A stretch of DNA of 64,000 nucleotides from Paludibacter sp. GTDB lineage: Bacteria; Bacteroidota; Bacteroidia; Bacteroidales; Paludibacteraceae. Made by a program: the position numbers and the translations under genes. Where the stretch lies: assembly GCA_019163375.1 (NCBI GenBank), contig JAFLKK010000009.1, positions 310,001 to 374,000 of the forward strand. The letters are read 5' to 3'. The notes under the pieces were generated by a model that worked only from the letters and a program-made list of their open reading frames with translations, was not told the origin of the DNA and searched no databases. Below are positions 48,512 to 57,470 of the stretch, in pieces; position 1 is the stretch's first letter, and each line of letters begins with the position of its first letter.

Positions 48512-50287
48512 ATGAATATAAAAAATCTTTCTTCGTATAAACAGGTATTTGTACTCAGTACTTTAGTTCTGGCTTCGGTTAGTAATAATGTATTTTGCCA
48601 GAGCGAAGTTCTTGCTCATTGGAATTTTGAACAAATAAAGCATCTGAGAGCTGATTCCGTTTCTGTTCCGGTTGTAGGTCAACCGCTCACAGCTTCTGAT
48701 CGCGGGCCAGCCGAACCGCAGCCTTATGTTTTTGATCAATCGGGCAAGGGTAATTTTTTGCAAGTGCGTGGGAACAGACCATCTCCAAATGTATTTTCCG
48801 ATAATGTACCAACTGCTCTGGTAGATGGTAAATCGAACACTCGTTCGCTTATTTTGAAAAATAGCGAGTATGTAGTGACATTCGATCGCTCACTGGCTTA
48901 TTACGATATGCAGAAGAGTTGGACTATAGAGGCAAGTTTGAAGTGTAATTTGCTTGGTACCGAGCAGGTTTATTTATGCAAAGAAGGAGCAAGAGGTCGC
49001 TTAGCTGGCGATGTATCTATTGGTTTTGATAATATGTATAAAAAATACTTTGTCGAAGTGATGTGCGCTGATGGTGTGTCTCGTCGTATTGTAGCAGGTG
49101 ATGATGTAGAAGCGGGCAAGTGGTATGATGTGCGTGCTCAGGCTAATTATGATTCAAAGAGTGGTCAGACTTTACTTCGCTTTGAAGTCAAACTTTCCGG
49201 TCAAGCTAATTTTGGAAAGTCATCTACCATGTCCTTCAAGGGCTCGGCTCTGAATCGCAATGCGGGTATGTGGGTAATTGGACGCGGATTTCCGGGAGGT
49301 TTCCCAAATAGTCTTCAGGTACTTGATGGGGCAATTGATGAGGTTAAGATCACTGGCGAAGCAATGCCTCGCGTGGCCGGTCAAAATCCGCTTTTTACGG
49401 ACTTCTTTACCGCTGACCCTGCAATGACTGTTATCGGTAATACTGTTTATGCCTATGTAGGTCAGGATGTTGCCTCTGTGGGTGGATGGTTCAACATGCC
49501 TAATTGGTTATGTTATTCCACAACAGACATGAAGAACTGGAAAGCACATGGTTCTGTTTTGGCTGCAAAAGATTTTGTAAACGCAAACGGTGGAGCTTCT
49601 TGGGCTTCGCAAGTAGTTGAAAAAGATGGTAAATACTACGATTATGTCACACTCGATGGGAAAGATGGACACTTTATCACTGTGGCCGTAAGCGATAGCC
49701 CCAGCGGACCTTTCAAGGAAGCACTTCCCGGCAAGCCACTTATTACCGATGATATGACCAAAGATTCGCATAGGTGGAATTCCGACATTGATCCAACTGT
49801 ATTGATCGACACCGACGGTACTCCATGGATGGCCTGGGGAAATGGCGACTGTTATATGGTAAAAATGAAACGTAATATGGTTGAAATTGATGGTCCGGTT
49901 ACCAAAGTTCCATTTAGGAATTTTTCGGAGGGTCCGTGGCTTTTCAAACGTGCTGATCTTTATTATATGGTATATGCTGCCGATGCTCCGGGTGTGCAGG
50001 CAGAACAAATTGCTTATTCTAGTGCTAAGAAAATTACAGGTCCATGGACTTACGGAGGTTTACTTACTACTTCGGCAAAGTATGGTTTCACTATTCATCC
50101 ATCCATTATTGAATTCAAAAATCAATGGTACTTTTTTTACCATGATGGTTCTTACACTTTGAATGGAGCACCAGGTGGTGATTGCCGACGTCAGGTTTGT
50201 GCTGAATATCTTTACTTTAATCCAGATGGAAGCATTAAGCCAATCACTTTGACAACTGAAGGAGTGAGTGTGCCGGCAAAGAAATAG
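48512..50287 (+). CDS. LamG-GH43 fusion, paralogue 4 of the tandem group
   Basis: A 591-residue secreted protein. N-terminal concanavalin-like LamG domain (about 30-285; EVLAHWNFEQ at its start, VLDGAIDEVKITGEAM at its end), then a GH43 propeller (about 295-585) with acids in FTADPAM, IDPTVLIDTDG and FSEGPWLF. Unlike its neighbours it has no CBM6 and ends right after the propeller, so the binding module has moved from the C- to the N-terminus. A change of binding module next to conserved catalytic residues suggests a different target site on the same polymer. Confidence 0.88.
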   Translation: MNIKNLSSYKQVFVLSTLVLASVSNNVFCQSEVLAHWNFEQIKHLRADSVSVPVVGQPLTASDRGPAEPQPYVFDQSGKGNFLQVRGNRPSPNVFSDNVPTALVDGKSNTRSLILKNSEYVVTFDRSLAYYDMQKSWTIEASLKCNLLGTEQVYLCKEGARGRLAGDVSIGFDNMYKKYFVEVMCADGVSRRIVAGDDVEAGKWYDVRAQANYDSKSGQTLLRFEVKLSGQANFGKSSTMSFKGSALNRNAGMWVIGRGFPGGFPNSLQVLDGAIDEVKITGEAMPRVAGQNPLFTDFFTADPAMTVIGNTVYAYVGQDVASVGGWFNMPNWLCYSTTDMKNWKAHGSVLAAKDFVNANGGASWASQVVEKDGKYYDYVTLDGKDGHFITVAVSDSPSGPFKEALPGKPLITDDMTKDSHRWNSDIDPTVLIDTDGTPWMAWGNGDCYMVKMKRNMVEIDGPVTKVPFRNFSEGPWLFKRADLYYMVYAADAPGVQAEQIAYSSAKKITGPWTYGGLLTTSAKYGFTIHPSIIEFKNQWYFFYHDGSYTLNGAPGGDCRRQVCAEYLYFNPDGSIKPITLTTEGVSVPAKK

Positions 50288-50305
50288 AATACAAATTGGG
50301 AAACA

Positions 50306-50866
50306 ATGAATAGAAAAGATTTTTTAAAAAAGGCTTGTTTATCAGGAGCTTGTATATGTGGATTCGCTTCAATCGCATTTGCTAAAGAAGCCGATGGCGT
50401 TGATGAAAAAGCATTTCAAGCTCAAACTCAAAGTCTTTCTCTTCTGCGGGAATGGATATCAAGTATACTTCTGAATGCAAATATTGAGTTAGACAAAGAG
50501 ACTGCTAGAAAATTAATTAAAAAAACTGCTGAAGTCCATTTTGAAAATTTAAAAATGGAAACTCTTTTAGCTGAGTACAAAGGAGACCTTGACAAGTTTA
50601 CTGTTTTCCTTCGTGAGAAATGGGGTTGGAAGATAGATTATGACAAGGAGAAGGGAGTTCTTATTGCGGATGAAAATAAAAATTATTGTGTTTGTCCGAT
50701 TGCCGTTAACAATAAGGAAAAAGACTCTTCTGCAATATGCTATTGCTCTGAAGGATTTGCCGAAAAAATGTTTTCAATGGTTTCGGGAAGGCAAACGGAG
50801 GCAGAAGTTATTGCCTCCGTTCGTAAAGGAGATGCAAGTTGTAAGTATAAAATTGTATTCTCCTAA
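50306..50866 (+). CDS. Small exported Cys-rich protein of unknown function
   Basis: A 186-residue protein. N-terminus NRKDFLKKACLSGACICGF looks like a Tat-type leader with a single Arg, common in Bacteroidota. The C-terminal half carries CVCP, then CYC 25 residues later, then a GDASCKYKI motif: five cysteines in a pattern like the end of DUF6144, V4R or ATC-hydrolase-like domains, which may bind metal. It sits between two GH43 genes, 18 nt from the first, so it is surely co-transcribed, yet has no known role in glycan breakdown. Confidence 0.65.
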   Translation: MNRKDFLKKACLSGACICGFASIAFAKEADGVDEKAFQAQTQSLSLLREWISSILLNANIELDKETARKLIKKTAEVHFENLKMETLLAEYKGDLDKFTVFLREKWGWKIDYDKEKGVLIADENKNYCVCPIAVNNKEKDSSAICYCSEGFAEKMFSMVSGRQTEAEVIASVRKGDASCKYKIVFS

Positions 50867-50944
50867 GATATAGACTCATTTGATGTTAAAATGTACAATA
50901 TGAAAACAAAATCAATAAGGTTTGTAATGTTGCTATTCATGGTT

Positions 50945-52291
50945 ATGAGAAATAGTAAACTCAACAAACTTGCTGTGGTAGCTATCATTGCTCTATCCTC
51001 ATCAATTGGAATTAAATGTTTTGCGGATAATCCGATAATACAAACTAAATTTACTGCCGATCCGGCACCGATGGTATATAAAGATACGGTATTTCTTTAC
51101 ACTAGTCATGACGAAGACGATGCCACTGGCTTTAAAATGAAGAACTGGATGCTTTATACTTCTACCGACATGGTGAATTGGACTGATCATGGTATTATAG
51201 CATCGCTGAATGACTTTAAATGGATAAAAAATGTTGACAATGGTGCTTGGGCACCCCAGTGTGTAGAGCGGAATGGTAAATTTTATTTATATTGCCCAAT
51301 GCATGGTAGTGGAATTGGGGTATTGGTTTCCGATAGCCCTTATGGACCATTCAAAGACCCATTGGGAAAGAAATTGGTTGAAACCAAAAATGTATGGAAT
51401 GACATTGACCCAACTGTTTTTATCGACGACGATGGTCAGGCATATCTTTATTGGGGGAATCCCGACTTGTATTGCGTTAAACTGAATAAGGATATGCTTT
51501 CCACTTCTGGCGAAGTAATAAAGGTAGATACTAAACCTGATAATTATCAGGAAGGTCCTTGGTTTTGGAAGCGAAAAGGTCATTATTATCTGTCTTATGC
51601 CTCTACTTGTTGTCCTGAAGGAATTGGGTATGTGATGAGTGAAACCCCAACAGGTCCTTGGGTACATAATGACGATATCATGGATGGTGACAAGAGATCA
51701 TCCGGAAATCATCCAGGTGTAATTGATTATAAGGGTAATTCGTATGCATTCGGCTTTAATTATGCCATCAATTTTTCGCAGACAAAAACTCATCGTGAAA
51801 GACGTTCAATATGTGTTGAAAAAATAACGTACAATCCAGATGGTACTATTCAGAAATTGCCTTGGTGGACAGAAACCGGTGCGCCACAGATAAGCACATT
51901 AAATCCATATAGTAGAAATGAAGCGGAATGCATTGCATGGGAATCTGGTGTGAAAACAGAAAAAAGTGATCTTACAGGTGTATATGTAACTGATATTGAT
52001 AACGATGATTATATTAAAGTGAAGGGCGTTAATTTTGGAAAAGGAGCCAAATCGTTTGAAGCGAGTGTAGCTTCAGTTTCAAATGGAGGAAAAATTGAAA
52101 TTCATATTGATAGTCTTTCAGGTTCATTGTTGGGAACTTATAGCGTCGAAAATACTGGTGACTGGCAAAAATGGATAGCCAAAAGCTGCAAACTGATTAA
52201 AACAAAAGGAGTGCACGATGTGTATTTTGTTTTCAAAGGAGGAGAAGGCAAGTTATTCAATTTTGACTTTTGGAAATTTTCTACAAAATAA
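50945..52291 (+). CDS. GH43 with CBM6, paralogue 5 of the tandem group
   Basis: A secreted GH43. Several in-frame ATGs exist (50891, 50900, 50927, 50939, 50945); the last leaves a normal signal peptide (MRNSKLNKLAVVAIIALSSS, cleaved near CFA) and gives 448 residues. Acids in TADPAPM, IDPTVFIDDDG and YQEGPWFW. CBM6 from YSRNEAECIAW. The TCCPEGIGYVMS loop is shared with paralogue 1 only, pointing to a block duplication that separated them. Confidence 0.88.
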   Translation: MRNSKLNKLAVVAIIALSSSIGIKCFADNPIIQTKFTADPAPMVYKDTVFLYTSHDEDDATGFKMKNWMLYTSTDMVNWTDHGIIASLNDFKWIKNVDNGAWAPQCVERNGKFYLYCPMHGSGIGVLVSDSPYGPFKDPLGKKLVETKNVWNDIDPTVFIDDDGQAYLYWGNPDLYCVKLNKDMLSTSGEVIKVDTKPDNYQEGPWFWKRKGHYYLSYASTCCPEGIGYVMSETPTGPWVHNDDIMDGDKRSSGNHPGVIDYKGNSYAFGFNYAINFSQTKTHRERRSICVEKITYNPDGTIQKLPWWTETGAPQISTLNPYSRNEAECIAWESGVKTEKSDLTGVYVTDIDNDDYIKVKGVNFGKGAKSFEASVASVSNGGKIEIHIDSLSGSLLGTYSVENTGDWQKWIAKSCKLIKTKGVHDVYFVFKGGEGKLFNFDFWKFSTK

Positions 52292-52305
52292 TAAAAAAGG
52301 AAAAT

Positions 52306-54099
52306 ATGAGAATTAAAAAGAAGTTTTTGTTATTTAGTGTGTACTGTTTGATCAGTATTTCTACTGTTTTTGCGCAGACAATAAAGAATTATCACACATG
52401 GGCAACGACTCCACCACTAGGTTGGAATAGCTGGGATTGCTTTGGAACAACTGTTACCGAGCAACAAATCAAGGAACAAGCGGACGCAATGGCAAAGCAC
52501 CTACTGCCCAGTGGATATAACTATCTTACAGTGGATATTCAATGGTACGAACCTGAGGCTAAAGGTCATGCTTATGATCCGAAGGCTGTGCTGACTATGG
52601 ATGAATATGGGCGTTTAACTCCCGGCCTGAAAAAGTTCCCATCAGCTGCCGATGGGAAAGGATTTAAATCACTTGCCGACTATGTTCATTCCAAAGGGCT
52701 TAAATTTGGCATCCATATCATGCGTGGAATTCCCCGACAAGCTGTTGAAAAAAACACTCCTGTACTCGGCACTTCTGCTAAAGCTCAGGATATTGCATTA
52801 ACTAACTCGCGCTGTGCATGGAATCCTGATATGTATGGTGTTGATGCTACCAAGCCTGAAGGTCAGGCCTACTACAATTCAATTGTGCAGATGTATGCCG
52901 ACTGGGGTGTCGATTTTATAAAGTGCGATGATATTTCGCGCCCTTACGACAAAGTTCAAAAGGCTGAAATTGAAGCACTCCGCAATGCCATTGATAAAAC
53001 CGGTCGCCCCATTCTTTTAAGTCTATCGCCGGGTGCAACACCGATATTGGCCGGTGAACATGTGATGAACCATGCTAATATGTGGCGCATTACCGATGAT
53101 TTTTGGGACAGATGGGGATTGTTGTTGGCCATGTTCGAACGCCTGGATGTTTGGACACCCTACCGTGCTCCGGGTCATTTCCCCGATGCAGATATGCTGC
53201 CGATTGGAATAGTTGATTTCAAACGACCTACCAATTTCACAAAAAATGAGCAATACACGCTTATGAGCCTGTGGGCCATTGGTCGTTCTCCACTTATTTT
53301 TGGTGGTGATATGACTAAACTCGATGATTTTACCAAAGAAATGCTCACTAATCCTGAGATGTTGAAAGTGAACCAATTGAGTACAAACAATCGTCAGGTA
53401 TCGCGCGATAAAAACCTTATTGTATGGACAGCCGATGTTCCAAATAGTAAAGATAAATATGTTGCACTTTTTAATGCTCAAAGCAAAGGTGATAATATTG
53501 ATTTCAACAATGCCGACTACGCAAGTCCGCTAATTGCCGGTAAGGGTAGTTCTCAAAAAGTGGAAGTATCGGTGAAAGCTGGAAAGAAGCTCGTTCTTTT
53601 TGTCAAAGATGGTGGCAATGGTTTCGATTGGGATCATGTGGTATGGGTTGATCCGATGCTTCATGGACCAAAAGGTGATCTGAAACTTACCGATTTAAAA
53701 TGGATTAGCGCTACCTCCGGTTGGGGCGAAGCTCATGTGAACCGGACGTGCGGCAACGAGCCGATTATAATAAACGGAAAACCTGCCGAAGGTATTGGCA
53801 CGCATGGAGAATCGATAATCATTTATGATTTACCCGAAGGTTACGACACCTTTTCAGCCACCGGAGTAGTTACTCAGGACATTGGTTCAGTTGTTTTTGG
53901 TGTCCTTGTTAGCAAAGGTTCAATTGATTTTCCCGAAAACGCGAAGGTGAAAATTAATTTTGAAGCAATAGGCATAAAAGGAAAAGCCAAAGTACACGAT
54001 TTGTGGAGTCATAAAGACCTTGGTACTTTTAAAGGAAGTTATGGTCGTGATTTACCTCAACATGGTGCAGGGCTCTATCGGATCAGTCCTTTGCGTTAA
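52306..54099 (+). CDS. Glycoside hydrolase family 27 with a permuted NPCBM inserted in its C-terminal sandwich
   Basis: A secreted GH27 of 597 residues from ATG 52306; the longer TTG reading at 52270 would overlap the previous gene and is rejected. Barrel begins TPPLGWNSWDCF. Nucleophile Asp in DFIKCDDISRP, acid/base in ITDDFWDRW. The C-terminal part is odd: the final half of an NPCBM module (KKLVLFVKDGGNG..DHVVWVDP) comes before its first half (LTDLKWISAT..GIGTHGES..YDL), then the last strands of the GH27 sandwich (HDLWSHKDLGTF..HGAGLYRISPL) resume. This reads as a circularly permuted, inserted module. Likely alpha-galactosidase or beta-L-arabinopyranosidase, diverged from the first GH27. 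Confidence 0.9.
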   Translation: MRIKKKFLLFSVYCLISISTVFAQTIKNYHTWATTPPLGWNSWDCFGTTVTEQQIKEQADAMAKHLLPSGYNYLTVDIQWYEPEAKGHAYDPKAVLTMDEYGRLTPGLKKFPSAADGKGFKSLADYVHSKGLKFGIHIMRGIPRQAVEKNTPVLGTSAKAQDIALTNSRCAWNPDMYGVDATKPEGQAYYNSIVQMYADWGVDFIKCDDISRPYDKVQKAEIEALRNAIDKTGRPILLSLSPGATPILAGEHVMNHANMWRITDDFWDRWGLLLAMFERLDVWTPYRAPGHFPDADMLPIGIVDFKRPTNFTKNEQYTLMSLWAIGRSPLIFGGDMTKLDDFTKEMLTNPEMLKVNQLSTNNRQVSRDKNLIVWTADVPNSKDKYVALFNAQSKGDNIDFNNADYASPLIAGKGSSQKVEVSVKAGKKLVLFVKDGGNGFDWDHVVWVDPMLHGPKGDLKLTDLKWISATSGWGEAHVNRTCGNEPIIINGKPAEGIGTHGESIIIYDLPEGYDTFSATGVVTQDIGSVVFGVLVSKGSIDFPENAKVKINFEAIGIKGKAKVHDLWSHKDLGTFKGSYGRDLPQHGAGLYRISPLR

Positions 54100-54152
54100 T
54101 GCGCGTAACTGTTATAGTATAAAATATTTAACGCCATAAACTAACACACAAA

Positions 54153-54740
54153 ATGCTATTGAACAAAAATACAACTACACAAGTAGGGAAATCAATTTCT
54201 AAAATGATTTTGATATTCAATATATTGGCATTTTCATTTTTATATTCACAGAAGTTAAGTGGACAAAATGTCCTCGTTACAAATAACGAGGATATTTTTA
54301 AAGATTTTAAAACTGAATTTATGTGGGAAGCAAAGGTAAAGATTGCCAATATGATAACAGTGGGTGAAAGCAAGCGTGGAGTTAGAAGAGTTATTCCGAT
54401 TACAGGAGGAACATTTTCCGGTCCGAAAATTAAAGGAGTGGTTTTACCCGGAGGAGAAGACTGGCAATTGGTTCGCCCTGATGAAGATACAGAGTTGAAT
54501 GCCCGTTATCTACTGAAAACTGACGATGGTTTTGTTATTCAGGTTATCAATAACGCATTGATACATATTGATACAAAAACGAAGGCTTTTTATTGTAAAT
54601 CTGTTCTCGATTTAGAAGCACCAACCAACAGTCCTTACGATTATCTCAACCATGCCATCTTTATTGGTACATTAAAAATGCCTGAGTTGAAAGAAGGGGA
54701 GGAGCCGTATGTAGTGATTGGAGTTTATAAGTTGTTGTAA
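54153..54740 (+). CDS. Exported DUF3237 family protein
   Basis: A 195-residue protein of the DUF3237 (UPF0311) family. It opens TEFMWEAKVKIAN, continues GGTFSGPKIKGVVLPGG and ends with SPYDYLNHAIFIGT, all family hallmarks of an 8-10-stranded sandwich. Function unknown. A signal peptide precedes it (a later ATG at 54204 would give a cleaner one). Location inside a glycosidase operon and export suggest a lectin-like or isomerising accessory role, purely by context. Confidence 0.8.
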   Translation: MLLNKNTTTQVGKSISKMILIFNILAFSFLYSQKLSGQNVLVTNNEDIFKDFKTEFMWEAKVKIANMITVGESKRGVRRVIPITGGTFSGPKIKGVVLPGGEDWQLVRPDEDTELNARYLLKTDDGFVIQVINNALIHIDTKTKAFYCKSVLDLEAPTNSPYDYLNHAIFIGTLKMPELKEGEEPYVVIGVYKLL

Positions 54741-55010
54741 ATAAAACTTATTTGCAGATGATTAATGAATTTAATTCTACTTTTACTGTAATATAAAAAT
54801 GAAACACAAAAGGGGTCATATAAGGAAGGAATATTACTTTGATAGCATATATATGAGTCAATTCTCGCAGATGAAGCTAACTTTTTTGTTTTACTTTTGT
54901 GTTTCAATTCTTTTTCATTTTTTGAAATGTTCAATCAATTTTAAGTTGGCAAAGTAGTATTAGAAATAAACTTGGTTTTAAAATGTAAAACAATAATATA
55001 TAAATAATTT

Positions 55011-57461
55011 ATGAAAAAAATCAATTTAATGCTGTCTCTGCTGATGGTTCTATCCATTGGTATTCAGGCACAATCGTATCAGAAAACCAATTTGGGTATC
55101 AAAACCAGCATCAACTCTACGGATGTTGAGATTCAGTTCTACGGACCTTCCACGGTACGAGTTTTGAAATCGCCGGTAGGGAAACCTTTTACAAAAGAAA
55201 GCCTGACGGTAGTAAAGAAACCACAAGCTACAAAGGTGGCCATTAGCCAGCAAGGAGATGTAATTACGTTGAAAAGTGATAAACTGAAAGTGGATGTAGA
55301 TATAAAATCAGGCAAAATAGCTTATTCTACTCCCGCCGGAGCAGTGCTTTTAAGCGAAAAAAAATCGGGTGCGACTTTTACTGATTTCAATGATGCAGGA
55401 TCAAAAACCTATACCATTAACCAGTCGTTTACGCTCGACAAAGACGAGGACATCTACGGTCTGGGTCAACAACAACGCGGTAAACTATCACTGCGTAATG
55501 CAAGAATCAACATGGTTCAGGGCAATACCGACGACTATGTACCTTTTCTTGTTTCTACTAAAGGTTACGGATTATTTTGGGATAATTATTCCCCTACATT
55601 TTTTGAAGACAAACCCGAAAATACCTCTTTCAGGTCGGAAGTAGGCGATTGTATTGATTATTATTTTATGCTTGGCGGAAATATTGATGGCTCGATTGCC
55701 GGAATGCGCGAACTTACCGGACAAGCTCCTATGTTCCCGTTATGGACTTTCGGTTATTGGCAAAGTAAAGAACGCTACAAAACCCAAAACGAATTGGTGG
55801 GTGTAGTGAGTAAATATCGCGATTTGGGCGTGCCACTCGATGGTATCATTCAGGATTGGCAGTATTGGGGCAATAATTACCTGTGGAATGCCATGGAATT
55901 TCTTAATTCAGATTTCCCAAACCCAAAGAAATTGGTGGATGATATTCACAACATGAATGCGCATTTAATTATCTCCATTTGGTCTTCATTTGGCCCTCAA
56001 ACAAAGCAATTTCGCGAAATGCAACCAAAGGGTATGCTTCTGAACTTTGGTACATGGCCACAATCTGGATTGGATAGTTGGCCACCAAACCGCGAATATC
56101 CATCAGGTGTTCAACCTTATGATCCGTATAACCCCGAAGCTCGCGATATTTACTGGAGATACCTGAACAAAGGTCTTTTCTCGTTGGGAATTGATGGTTG
56201 GTGGATGGATTCTTCCGAACCTGATCATTTGGATTTCAAAGCTTCCGATTTCGATTTAAAAACATACCTTGGCTCATTCCGTAAGGTACGCAACGCTTTC
56301 CCATTGATGACGGTTGGCGGTGTTGGGGAACATCAACGTGTGGAAAGTTCGGAAAAACGTGTATTTATCCTTACTCGTTCCGCTTTTGCCGGACAACAAC
56401 GTTACGGCGCTAATACATGGTCGGGCGATGTGAATTCTTCGTGGCAATCGTTGCGCAATCAGATACCTGCAGGTTTAAATTTTTCGATGAGTGCTATTCC
56501 TTACTGGAACACTGATATTGGTGGTTTTTTTGCAGCAGCATATAACAGAGGTTGGAATGATGGTTCTGGAGCCAAAAATCCTTCATTTCAGGAGTTGTAT
56601 GTTCGCTGGCTTCAATTCGGGGCATTTACCCCTATGATGCGTTCGCACGGAACTGATATTCCGAGAGAAATATATAACTTCGGAAAAAAAGGTGAACCAA
56701 TTTACGATGCGATTGTAAAATCTATTCATTTACGTTACTCTTTGTTGCCATACATTTACTCTGCTGCCTGGGATATTACCAACAGCCAATCTACTATGAT
56801 GCGGGCTTTGGTGATGGACTTTAAAGATGCGAAAGTAAGAGATATGAACTACGAGTATATGTTTGGAAAATCAATATTGGTAGCACCTGTTGTTAATGCG
56901 CAATATACTCCTGAAACGGTTGTAAAATCGAACGAACAAACCGGTTGGGATAAAAAAGATGCCAGCAATGACACTAAAGTCCAACCAGTGACTTTCTCAG
57001 AAGCTAAATCAACAAAAGTATATTTGCCCGAAGGAACAGTCTGGTATGACTTCTGGACAAACGAGAAAATCAATGGTGGCCAGGAAATAGAAAAACCAAC
57101 AACGATTGATGTGATTCCTTTATACATTAAATCGGGAAGTATTATACCATTCGGACCGGAAGTGCAGTATGCCACCGAAAAGAAATGGGATAATCTCGAA
57201 ATTCGTGTTTACCCCGGAGCTAACGGAGAATTCACGTTATACGAAGACGAAAACGATAATTATAACTACGAAAAAGGAGTATATTCAACTATTAGCTTTA
57301 CATGGAACGATGCTAAAAAATCATTGACAGTTAATGATCGTAAAGGTTCATTCCCCGGAATGCTTGCAACTCGTAAATTTAATATTGTAGTTGTAGCAGC
57401 AGGTCAAAAAATGGATAAAGCTATTACTTATAATGGAAAAAAACTTGTAGTTAAGTTGTAA
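55011..57461 (+). CDS. Glycoside hydrolase family 31, probable alpha-xylosidase
   Basis: An 816-residue secreted GH31 (signal ends IQAQ). N-terminal sandwich (about 25-215), barrel (about 225-600) with nucleophile Asp400 in GWWMDSSEPD and acid/base Asp in NTWSGDVNSSW, then two C-terminal sandwich domains. The WWMDSSEPD form occurs in alpha-xylosidases and related secreted GH31s of Bacteroidota. Such enzymes occur in xyloglucan and complex arabinoxylan PULs; no xyloglucan endoglucanase is seen, so the latter is favoured. The 270-bp gap before it has a -7-like TACTTTTG (54892-54899) but no clear partner. Confidence 0.92.
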   Translation: MKKINLMLSLLMVLSIGIQAQSYQKTNLGIKTSINSTDVEIQFYGPSTVRVLKSPVGKPFTKESLTVVKKPQATKVAISQQGDVITLKSDKLKVDVDIKSGKIAYSTPAGAVLLSEKKSGATFTDFNDAGSKTYTINQSFTLDKDEDIYGLGQQQRGKLSLRNARINMVQGNTDDYVPFLVSTKGYGLFWDNYSPTFFEDKPENTSFRSEVGDCIDYYFMLGGNIDGSIAGMRELTGQAPMFPLWTFGYWQSKERYKTQNELVGVVSKYRDLGVPLDGIIQDWQYWGNNYLWNAMEFLNSDFPNPKKLVDDIHNMNAHLIISIWSSFGPQTKQFREMQPKGMLLNFGTWPQSGLDSWPPNREYPSGVQPYDPYNPEARDIYWRYLNKGLFSLGIDGWWMDSSEPDHLDFKASDFDLKTYLGSFRKVRNAFPLMTVGGVGEHQRVESSEKRVFILTRSAFAGQQRYGANTWSGDVNSSWQSLRNQIPAGLNFSMSAIPYWNTDIGGFFAAAYNRGWNDGSGAKNPSFQELYVRWLQFGAFTPMMRSHGTDIPREIYNFGKKGEPIYDAIVKSIHLRYSLLPYIYSAAWDITNSQSTMMRALVMDFKDAKVRDMNYEYMFGKSILVAPVVNAQYTPETVVKSNEQTGWDKKDASNDTKVQPVTFSEAKSTKVYLPEGTVWYDFWTNEKINGGQEIEKPTTIDVIPLYIKSGSIIPFGPEVQYATEKKWDNLEIRVYPGANGEFTLYEDENDNYNYEKGVYSTISFTWNDAKKSLTVNDRKGSFPGMLATRKFNIVVVAAGQKMDKAITYNGKKLVVKL

Positions 57462-57470
57462 AATAGTAGT

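Noticed and set aside
52270-52305. TTG start for the second GH27, overlapping the preceding GH43
   Set aside because: ATG 52306 directly precedes a standard signal peptide, so the extension is unlikely.
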